A stretch of DNA of 64,000 bases from Neckera pumila (taxonomy: Eukaryota > Streptophyta > Bryopsida > Hypnales > Neckeraceae): the NCBI GenBank assembly GCA_963969595.1, contig OZ018412.1:11658501-11722500 (forward strand), read 5' to 3'. The position numbers were made by a program, and so were the translations under genes. Numbering within the stretch: the stretch's first letter is position 1; every line of letters begins with the position of its first letter. Shown here in pieces: positions 53,243-64,000 of the stretch. The notes below the pieces were generated by a model. The model did not search any database. It had not been told where the DNA came from and saw only the letters and a program-made list of their open reading frames with translations.

Positions 53243-53865
53243 GAAGCTAAGTTGCATGCCTTAGTTGAGACTATTCTAACCTCGATTTTTGTAGGTGCGC
53301 GGGCTCTCACAGGTACAGAAGTGGTGGTGCTTGAAAGAAAACGTGGACGCTGCAAATGGTGGCAACTGGCAAGGCTGAAAACCACGCCCCTAAAGCACCG
53401 CCTCGACACCACTTGTTTTTACTTCTATAGTTGCAAAAGTAATTATATTCTTGCAGGAAGTTGTGTTTCGGAAGTAGCAGAAGTAGTTATGCTCTTGCAA
53501 AAGTGAATGGCCATGAAAGTGGCAATTGGTGCATGACATTCTAAGACATTGTAGTTTTGATTAGAACATAATTTTTAACAGTGTGACAAGTAGCCTTTTG
53601 ACGCCAATATGGACCTACATAATGATGAACTTCTGTTCCAAAACGTCGTGCTTGTAGTTGATAGAATTGTGAATTGTGTTTTTGCTGTTATGATACGTTT
53701 TTGCTTGGTTTTTTGCCGTTGTAAGTTCAGGTGTTTGATTCTGTTGCTCTAGTAGAACTCAATGGTGAGGCAAATACAAAGAAAGGGCACCGGTACTTTC
53801 AACAGAACGACAGGATGAGCTTACACCGTGAAAGTCACAAACATGTTGTATCCTAAACCCTCACT
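53243..53865. other. Intergenic or element 3' sequence
   Basis: Follows the transposase tail. Short open frames only; no domain or repeat boundary is recognised. Confidence 0.45.
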
Positions 53866-54432
53866 AGAGGAGATTTGGGCCTCTAAGAGACTGCAAGTTC
53901 CCAAACTGTGGGAACTCTACAAGAATGCTGGGACGCTGCCAAATGGCCAGGTTGACGTAGCCAAGCAACTGTCGCATCAGATTTTATTAATTTTCTTTTT
54001 GAAAATAATTTTTTTTTTAGTATTTTTTTAACATTTTAATAACTTTTTTTTTTTTAATTTTTAATTTTAATAAATAAAATTTTTGATAGTAATTCGTTGT
54101 TCCCAACATCGAGAACAACCCTGAAATGGTCTTCCGGAGCCTCAAATCTCCTCAAATGCATTAGAAGAGATTCAGGCCTCTAAGAGACTGCGAGTTCCCG
54201 GATTGTAAGAACTCTGCAGGAACACGGGACGCTACCAAATGGCCAGTCTAACATGGCCGAGCGACTGCTACATCAGATTTTGAATTTTTTGAATTTTTTT
54301 TTAGCATTCTTTTAACATTTTAATAATTTTTCTTTTTCTTTTTTTTAATAATTTTTTTTTTTGACAGTAGTGCGCTATTCCCAACATCTGGAACAGTCCT
54401 GAAATGGTCTTTTAGAGGCTCAGATCTCCTCT
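53866..54432. mobile_element. Tandem pair of related MITEs
   Basis: Two diverged units (53,866-54,153 and 54,163-54,432), each starting 'agaggagatttgggcctcta'-like and ending with its reverse complement (for example 'tagaggctcagatctcctct'). Each has GC-richer ends and a T/A-rich centre following 'gactg.cacatcagatttt'. Terminal inverted repeats are about 25 bp. Head-to-tail pairs of MITEs can arise by insertion next to a copy or by tandem duplication. Confidence 0.7.
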
Positions 54433-54702
54433 AATGATCCTTCTTTCATGCACATTTGGACTACATTATAATTCTCTTGCGTTTTAGGGCAAGTAAGGAA
54501 GCACGGCTCATGAGCATGTAAGGAGACACGAATGTACAGCAGGTAAGTAGACAAGTCTTGAAGAAATAGGGCTACAATTCTTTGCTTTTAGACCAACTGT
54601 AGACTTCGAATGTATTAGTGGAACGGGTTCGTGGAGCTCTACACGTATTCGAAATTACATTTTCAATACTCGATAAATGTTCCCTAAACCGTAACTAAAC
54701 AG

Positions 54703-55465
54703 TACTCCCTCCGTCCCAAAATGATCTTCCTGTTGGTCTATATTTCTAGTCCCAAAATGATCTTTTTGTAGTGACGTGGAGAAAGTCCCGCGGAATGAAA
54801 TGGTGTGGAACTTGAATGGCTTTTCGTGATAGGAATAGACACTAGTCGACCATTTGCTGTGTACTTTTTCTACTCCCATTAATGGATGCCAAGAGAATCA
54901 AAATTAAAAAAAGTATGAGTTGACTGATTGAAAACTTGCTTAGTCTGCACTTCAAACCCTGGAACTGTGGAAAGGACTGGGCTAGAGGCCACGCTTGTCT
55001 AGATAACAGGAGTATCCATTATCAAGTACTGTATCAACTAGCAGAAAACCGGCTGGATGCCCATTCTGGGGACAGGACCACATTTTTGGGAATATTAGGC
55101 GCCTAGTAAATCCGAAAAGTGTTGAGGAGCCTCGGATGTGCCGAGCAAAAATGATGTCATGGCCTACACTCCAGCTTTGACGTGGACAGCGTGAGCCCGG
55201 GAATGGAAGAAGAAATGCTTAAAAATTACAAAAAGTGCGTGGGAACTGAATGGCTAGCGGTGTTTCTTAGAAATGCCTCCAAAATCCAATTTTTAAGTGC
55301 TCAAAAATCACACTTTCAAAATTAATTTGAAGCTCAAATTTGCAAGACAATAGGAGTGCATCAAATTCTACGTAAAACTCAAAAAAAATTTGAATTTTTT
55401 TAATTTTTAAGCTTAATCTGGGACATTTTGTCTAACAAGAAGATCATTTTGGGATGGAGGGAGTA
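54703..55465. mobile_element. Stowaway/mariner-like element (763 bp)
   Basis: TA-CTCCCTCCGTCCCAAAATG at the left and, in reverse complement, TA-CTCCCTCCATCCCAAAATG at the right: TA target duplication plus the classical CTCCCTCCGT terminus of Stowaway/Tc1-mariner elements. The 'gtcccaaaatgatctt' motif recurs about 40 bp inside the left end. No transposase frame. Confidence 0.85.
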
Positions 55466-57159
55466 ATAGAGGAGTTTGCAAGTGCTGGAGCAGTTATGTG
55501 CCTCCAAAAGCCGTCACTCATTGTCAACTGGAAATCGCTTGTGGTTAGAGCGCTCATGAGTCAGTGCAATGCCAAAACGCACCACCCCACATCGGAAACT
55601 ACTATAACTGCCTAGTGAATGTACAAAGCTGAAGCTTGACTTTTCAAATCACCTCCTTGATCAAACCAGGAGACAAGTTGGTTGTTTCCAGCTGGGGACA
55701 TTGCAAGCTTCATTGGGATCGTTAACGCCTGGCGAGTACTCAGTTGGAGTCGTTGCTAACATCGTGCACAGGTAGTGAGGAAGAAGGTCGTTGCTAATGT
55801 TGTGCATGCTACTAACGTTGTGCACAAGTCGCTGCTAGCGTCAGCATAGCGGGTAACATTGAACTCGCCTTGGTTGACGAGCTGGAATGTGAACCGGTCC
55901 CTCTCCTGGAAGTTGTGAGTGTTGCAGAACTCCCAGAAGCCATTGGTGAATGCTACATGTGAGTAGTGAAGCGGGGTTTCGGAAATTTTGCATTTCACCT
56001 TTGACTCTTGTCTCCCTCCACCCTAGCCTAGCTTCACTCTCCTTTCAAATTGAGAGGGGTTTTGTTTAGCAAACCAATAGGGAATTGTCTGCAAGATTGA
56101 AGACAACAAGTGAGAACAGCCACCATGAGGTGAAGGTTAGCAGAGGAAGTGCATAGAATCGGAGCTACAAATCGAGACTCACCATGACAGCAAACGAGGT
56201 CTTCTTCAGCACCTTCTTGAAGCAGTAGTCGTCGTGAAACGCATCCTTCAAAGTCGGCATCGCGTAAGAGCCTTCGGGGGATGTCGCAATTAACTCTAGT
56301 CTGAAGTAGCAATAGATAGAGCTGCGACTGTTGTAAGATGCAAGCAGTGGTAGTGAAGAGAGGGTCCGGTCGCAAAGGTAGCGTGGAGGCAAAAAGGCAG
56401 GAGTAGGTGGAGTTTGGGAGCTTGCATTATGTAGTTGAGATTTTACACTGGAAGAAGAAGCCTCTCAGCCAAGCTGTACGACCTGCGTCACTTCCATAAT
56501 GAATGAGGCAAATCCTTGAAATCTGATGATAAAAACTTTTGTGATTTTAAATCTTCTTTGATATGAAGTCCCATTATGTGAATGGGAGGTACAAACTTGA
56601 AGTGTTAAGTTTGAGATGATGTAGTGATTGTAATTGAACTTATGTGAGGGAAAATCTTGTGCCAAATCTTTATTGCTGTTATTTGTGTGCACAAGTTGCC
56701 CAGACGATCTCCCTTCTTGAGCTTGGATGTAACAGCTTTTCTCTAACAAGCATTTCAGCAGACAAAACCGGCCCACTCTTCATTGATTCAATAGGTGAAG
56801 TACCTATTGTATTGGTGACCCAAACTATTTGGCGTAGTAGGTTGTTTTTTGACCTAAAACCTATAGGCTACCACGAAAAACGTCGACCCCCTGGCGTAAA
56901 TAGACGGCAATCCAGGTAAAAATTTATGGATGCTCTACGTTTTTCCTTCCCTACATACGGAGTTCATACTTCAATTTCTTGGACTTCCTTGATCATCTCC
57001 ATTTATCCCCAAAATTTCAAGGCTAAATCCTCATAATTTATCTGTGTGCAAGAAAAATATGGCCCTCATAATCCACCATGAGTTCTAGTTTGCGCACACT
57101 GTGCACCTTTCAGGCTTCTCTACTGAGCCCGTATCTCCCATGGCTCAGTGCATTAAGGG
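55466..57159. other. Intergenic or element-internal DNA
   Basis: Mixed composition with several short frames on the minus strand (55,998-55,756; 56,375-56,034), none with recognisable domains. 'gttgctaa..ttgtgcac' phrases repeat at 55,750-55,830. Confidence 0.4.
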
Positions 57160-57163
57160 TTAA

Positions 57164-57836
57164 TGGGCTAGAGCATGTGCAGGAGGAGCTTTGAAAGCTT
57201 GGGGAGCATATTGATTGAAGTGCCACGTTATATTTCAGCAGCTACTATAATTCTATACTCCTCCTCTATTTTCAAGATTCATGAAATTAAATTGTAGGTT
57301 GCTAAGGATATATGCTTGATTATTGGGCTGACAAAATGAGTTGGTATAGAAGGGGCCCCATATTTCCCATGGTTTAATGAACGCCCTATAAAAGTTCAAG
57401 AATTGTAACCAAAAACTTGAAGGCAAGGATTTGCAAGCCCCATGAAAAACCATAGACTTTGTGAATTGCTTTTGAATTTTTTTGTGCATGTTTTGAACTT
57501 TATGTTTGATTGATTAGACCAAAAATTCTTGAATTTCCTAAAACTTCAAAAAACTTCTTGCCTTCAAATACAAGCTGCCGGAGAATTCACTTCACTAAAA
57601 TAGGCTGAAATTAAACTTTGAAACTAAATTACATACGTATAGTCAATTGACTTGAAAATTTTAAAATATGTACTAACAATTGTTTACACAAGATCCAATG
57701 GCCAAAGTTTTTTAAAAATGTTTTGAATTTTTTTGGGCTTTTTATAAGAAAACAACCGTTTCTTGGGAGTTTTGAAGCCATTACCCCTTTTGGGCATTTA
57801 GGATTTAAATCTTCTTTCCATGTCAATCTCAAATTC
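57164..57836. other. AT-rich intergenic DNA
   Basis: No gene, RNA or bounded repeat is seen between the TTAA terminus at 57,163 and the Stowaway-like element. Confidence 0.5.
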
Positions 57837-59422
57837 TACTCCCTCTGTCCTACTAAAAACCTCCAAATCAGGTATAATTCTTGTCCTACTAAAAAGCTCT
57901 GTTTTATGATTTCAACCATTGAGTAAGTGTTGGACGTGTTGAACGACCTCATGGGGCAAGTCAAGAGATTAGGGAGCATTCCCTCAAGGGGGACACTTCC
58001 AATTTATTTAGAAGTAATGTGCAATCAAATGAAAGGTGGTTTTAACTACCTTGCCCTAAATTTTAGACAATTTTTAAAAGGAATAAGCATCACTAAAATG
58101 GGACATTTGAACTTATAAATAAATAATGGTAGGTAATAATACAGAAATTTACCTTTTTTATTTCTAAAGTAGAGTTGCCACAATTCCCCCCAAAAAATCA
58201 GAACCTTTAAGAAGTATAATAAGTTGGTTCCCCCTCCCAAATTTTTTTTGAATTTTAAACAACTATGGCTTCAGGAATCCCATGTGCTAGATCCTATGTG
58301 TTGTACGAGTTTTATTGGCAGTGGATGAGAAATAGTAGAAGAACATAGAGTGGACGGGTTCACTTTTATTCAACCTCACCAATTCATCGTTTCCTTCCAC
58401 TTAGGCATCAGATTTTCCTTTTGCACTTTGAAATCGTATGACTGCAATTTTGTTTGCGTAGCCTTCAGACTTTTAGGATATGTATTGTATTTCTAAACAC
58501 ATTCCTAGCATTTGTGCAAATTGCATTCCTTTTTTATATTTACACAAGATATAATTCATTACTTTGTGCATGATTTGAATATGTTGTTGCTATGAGTATC
58601 GCTTTGCTACAATTCTTGTGCTTGTGGCACTTTCAATGCTTTTTCATGTAGTTTCTATTAGAAAGCAGTACTAGAATGGACTTTAGGTATGATACATTTT
58701 TTTAGACTACGTAAATGTTAGACTTCTTGTACATAATGATAAATGTTTTTGAGATTCCATAAGTATTGGTGCAAAATATGCAACTTTATAATGAACATAG
58801 GGTATCCAAAATGAAGACTACAAACAATTTCAAATGAAACATAGGAGACACAAAATAAGGCAACTTTAGAAATTTAGATAAAAATAGGCCTAGGTAAATG
58901 CACAAAATTTACCTATGTAGCCTCCATCCAATAGGGGCTTGAACGCACGTGATGTCTAAGCATAGTACATAGTGCACCCCCCGAGAGCATTTCTCTCCTA
59001 GAAAGCTTGCCCTTGCCCATGTGAGGCACCTATTACTTGTTGTGCTTCCTCAGACAGTAGTATTGACGATGGGTTTGGCGACCACTTCAGAGTTGTGAAG
59101 ATTTATTCATGAAATGGATCTGGTTTCCTTCTTTTGGGTATTTAGGTTTGGACAGATGTTCTTAGAATCCCACTGTTGCCACCAACCTTTCAATCATCAA
59201 AAATAATGGAGCTGGCAGCATTTACAAACTATGCTCAAATATGATATTTTCTGCATGGATTTTGGGTGCCTAAACAGTAGCTCTTAAACTGGAGATTTTG
59301 CATAGGTCTGAGGGATGAGTTGATGGTTTTTGAATGCATGTATCATTGGCACAAAGACTAAAAATATGGTTAATCCCTCGTGGAGAAGCTTTTTGGAGGT
59401 TTATAGTAGGACAAAGGGAGTA
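57837..59422. mobile_element. Long Stowaway/mariner-like element (1,586 bp)
   Basis: TA-CTCCCTCTGTCCTACTAAAA at 57,837 and, in reverse complement, TA-CTCCCTTTGTCCTACTATAA at 59,422, with similarity extending into 'acctcca'. TA is duplicated on both sides. It is long for a Stowaway MITE and could be a degenerate mariner-type parent, but no transposase frame is recognisable. Confidence 0.78.
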
Positions 59423-60371
59423 TATATTATTGATAAATTTCATGTTAATTTTTGCATAGTTCTTACCACAAATTGTTCATCATCTAAAAATCATGCCGTA
59501 ATTTACAATGTCAATTAAAAGAATGCTATATAGAGATAAGAAATGCAATGTTCAATTCTTAAAAATCCAAGACAAAATATAAAAGTGCACTAGGTCAAAA
59601 TATACACATTGTGCATTTTGAACATTGAACAATATATACCTAGGAAACACTTTAGTCTATCATACTACTAAAATCATAACTCCCTCTGTAATATCACAAA
59701 TGCTACCATTAATAAGAGGGGCTCATGCTTGCTATGCTACGCATTCATTGTATCACATATTAGTAAAATAGAAAACAAAAAATGTAACTAGTGTAAATAT
59801 AAAAAAAATTAGTATTTTGAATACATGTAAACAAAATTTATATATTCATAATATATCATATTACATCATTTTAATCAATCACTTTGCAATTTTAGCCTAT
59901 CTTACCCAAATGAAAGTGCAAAGAGATTAAAAAAATGCATTTTAATGAGTTTCAAAGTTAATTGCTTCTAAAAGGATTTGACAAAGGTCTACTAAGAAAT
60001 TTTCAAGCTACATCAGATGAGTAGTTTTGAAAAATCATATCCAACATCTTTTTTCTAGTATAAATGTTCTAAAAAGTTGAAGAAGTTTTACATTGTAACA
60101 CATTTGGATTTAGTCAAAAGCGCTTCATAGAAATTCCCAAGATATACCAATGAAACAGAGAAATCATCTCTTGCACTTTCAAATACTTAAAAAGAAGTAG
60201 TTGATACAATTGTGGGTAATATAAGATGCGGAACATAAGAAGTGCCCCTATTTGGCGGTTGTATAGGCCTTCAAAATGCCATGACCAATCTTAGTTTCTC
60301 ACTATACCTAGAAAAACCTCCAATATTCATACTCACAAAGGACAACCTCCATAAAGCTTTCCAAGTAATGA
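59423..60371. other. AT-rich intergenic DNA
   Basis: No gene, RNA or bounded repeat is seen. Confidence 0.55.
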
Positions 60372-60662
60372 TAAGGTAACTACACCCAAAATTTTGACCG
60401 CTTTCTAAAACCACACAATCTAGATTCTTGCTTAAAATGTACTTCCACTATTTATAAGAGAATATTGTTGGTTCTTCTTAAACCTATTTTCAGTACTTTG
60501 AAAATTCATAGTTTATTCATACATTATCCAAAAAATGCAATCTAAGAAAATCTGGAATCTCCTTTTCACTACTAACAAGATCCCACAAAACAATTTTCAA
60601 TAGAATAATGGGATTATACTGAATTGCTTATCTATGCGATTACTTTAGGTGTAGTTACCTTA
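60372..60662. mobile_element. MITE with TAAGGTAACTACACC termini (291 bp)
   Basis: The left end TAAGGTAACTACACCCAAA is answered by TAAGGTAACTACACCTAAA read in reverse from the right end. The target duplication is not certain. A single related terminus lies at 16,542 and a related but distinct element follows at 60,769. Confidence 0.7.
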
Positions 60663-60768
60663 ATTGAGGAAGCTTCCAAAGTGAAAATTCCATTATAAAT
60701 TTAGGTCCCCCTCCCCACCCCCCCAAAAAAGAAGAAGGACATAACAAATTTCTAATATATTCTTTAAT

Positions 60769-61030
60769 AAGGTAGTTTGTTCTAAAAGCGACTAGCTTCT
60801 AAAACCGATCATGTTACATAGGTACATTTTGCTTTCTTCACTATACCAACGGTGTACACTTCAGGAGGTGGTCGGTTTCAATGACCACTATGCTTCAACG
60901 TCAAAAATTTGTAACTAAATCCGCGAAGGTCCAAAAAATATGAAACCACTTGGGTTAGATGCCTATTCCATTTTTCTTCCCGAAAAGGCAAACAGCTCTT
61001 AAATGGTCACTTTAAGAGTAGACTACCTTA
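60769..61030. mobile_element. MITE with TAAGGTAGT termini (262 bp)
   Basis: Termini TAAGGTAGTTTGTTCTAAAAG and, in reverse complement, TAAGGTAGTCTACTCTTAAAG. It shares the TAAGGTA start with the preceding MITE. No coding capacity. Confidence 0.65.
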
Positions 61031-61248
61031 TGTCAGTTTGCACTGTACTCAAGAGTCCACGACAGTACGAGTCAGATACTATCGACCATTTCCAAATGGA
61101 CCTGAGAATGTCGTCATGGGTCCGCCTCTGATGTGGAAAATACTACCAGAACCTTGCAAGTCGTCAGATCTGAGAATCCAGGTCGCCACCTACGAAACCG
61201 CTGTGCACATCTAGGGCTCTCAGGAAAGGCAAACCCATAGTCCCATAC

Positions 61249-61260
61249 CATAAAGAAGCC
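61249..61260 (+). promoter_or_regulatory. Possible TATA-like promoter element, SAHH copy C
   Basis: CATAAAGAAGCC, identical to the 12-mer upstream of copies A and B, about 140 bp before the ATG. The leader between differs from A/B by indels, which makes conservation of the 12-mer more notable. Assignment is inference. Confidence 0.3.
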
Positions 61261-61397
61261 TCGCTGCGGTGGGGTTGTCGTGTGCACTCTGTTTTTTCTG
61301 TGGTTTCAGCTTCCGATCCGTAACGTTTGCATCTGCGGCTCGCTCTTTCTCTTTCTGTGCTCCTGCCCTCGGCAGGAAGAGAAGGTTGCTTGCCGCG

Positions 61398-63333
<1,936 letters not shown>

Positions 63334-63502
63334 TCTTGTCGCTCGGCTGTTGCCTTGGATGTGGGTCTCTTTGTTGGTAGTTTGTTTTCCTTTAGAGCGG
63401 TACCCCTTTTTCTTGTTTTTTTTCTGAGAGCATCTTACTTGCTTTGGTGACTCCCGAAAGATTATTCTTTGGGTTGTTATCTGCAAGGATGACATTTTTT
63501 TT
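63334..63502 (+). other. SAHH copy C 3' untranslated region (shared block)
   Basis: Nearly identical to the 3' region of A/B to 63,446 (one difference seen), then a diverged patch, then shared 'ctgcaaggatgacattt' to 63,502, after which similarity ends. Confidence 0.5.
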
Positions 63503-64000
63503 ACATATGATTACCTGGAGGAAATTGCTTTATTGAATGGGATGTTTTGAAGGTTACTGGCATGCTCATACTTGAACGTGACGGGGGCTGGTGGACGAGT
63601 ACGTGTAGCTGTTTGTGTTTGCTGATAGCAGATCTGAAGGAAGGTTGTTGCTTCCGACCTGTTTTGATGTACTCTGGATTGGCTCTGGATTGTCTGTCGG
63701 GTTTTTGAAAGCTAAGTTTTATGTTTGCATGCATTAGTCACGATTTGTAATGTAGGAGTTGGCAGTTTTGTTTGTTTACGTTTTCGAAGTCGTTGTGTTC
63801 GTTCCATGAGATTCTTTAGTTTGTCATATCCAAGTTCTTTTGAGGCTTGGAGTATTGGCTGTTTTTGTCTAATCAGATTGCATTTACTGTTGTGGTCACT
63901 TTATATCTAGGTCATATTAAGTTTCAATCTTCGTCTGAATTATTGCAATTTATCTGACTGTGGACTGGTAGCTTTGGGGAATGGATACTTGATGTCTGAG
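63503..64000. other. Downstream flank of SAHH copy C
   Basis: T-rich sequence without match to the A/B flanks. No gene is supported before the window ends. Confidence 0.5.

Larger units (their letters stand above)
48638..57163 (+). mobile_element. Candidate full-length piggyBac-type element with nested insertions
   Basis: TTAA-TCCTTTAATGCCTGAGC at 48,638 and, in reverse complement, TTAA-CCCTTAATGCACTGAGC at 57,163 resemble each other once a 1-base gap in each is allowed. They enclose the only piggyBac-type transposase of the window (50,880-53,242). The 8.5-kb span would include later insertions: the small nested element at 52,317, MITE pair at 53,866-54,432 and the Stowaway-like element at 54,703-55,465. 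The pairing of these two ends is inference; either could be a solo remnant. Confidence 0.4.

Overview
This is nuclear DNA of a land plant or close streptophyte relative. The only intact genes are three copies of a plant-type 485-residue S-adenosyl-L-homocysteine hydrolase (SAHH), each with two short GT-AG introns. Degenerate CCCTAAA (plant telomere-type) repeats occur, and the transposon types found (CACTA, Stowaway-like, chromodomain Ty3/gypsy) are typical of plants. A decayed piggyBac-type transposase and many TTAA-flanked elements are less usual for a flowering plant, so a non-angiosperm is a reasonable guess, not a conclusion. The SAHH exons are strikingly GC-rich islands in AT-rich, repeat-filled DNA.

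Layout. 1-21,600: AT-rich intergenic DNA with TTAA-flanked elements (649, 2,577, 8,761, about 17,040, 18,475, 20,632), two long foldbacks (2,577-3,316 and 3,552-4,080), telomere-like repeats, a strong G-quadruplex site (6,572), a non-autonomous CACTA element with perfect ACT target duplication (12,554-13,707), decayed coding debris (about 10,000-10,870) and a possible spliced gene fragment (14,498-15,489). 21,675-42,475: a large inverted duplication. Arm A holds SAHH copy A on the minus strand, arm B holds SAHH copy B on the plus strand, and the two genes are head to head. The inner 2.68 kb of the arms (whole gene, introns and flanks) looks identical, while the outer flanks are clearly diverged. 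A perfect 28-bp hairpin lies near the symmetry centre. Arm B is interrupted by a TTAA element (33,092-34,405) and by an odd 6-kb chromovirus-type retrotransposon (35,940-41,953) whose two ends are inverted copies of its own 3' portion.

42,476-61,200: more AT-rich DNA with TTAA elements (45,042; 46,103), a broken piggyBac-type transposase (about 50,880-53,242) split by a small nested insertion, a tandem pair of small MITEs, Stowaway/mariner-like elements (54,703-55,465; 57,837-59,422) and MITEs at 60.4-61.0 kb. 61,398-63,333: SAHH copy C, nearly identical to A and B in exons but clearly diverged in introns.

Biology. SAHH recycles the by-product of all SAM-dependent methylation, so three near-identical genes point to dosage or homogenisation by gene conversion. 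The transposon record gives a relative chronology: inverted duplication of the SAHH block, divergence of its flanks, insertion of TEs into arm B only, and homogenisation of the gene core. No protein-coding gene other than SAHH can be supported as intact. Identities and counts given here are by eye, not from an alignment program.
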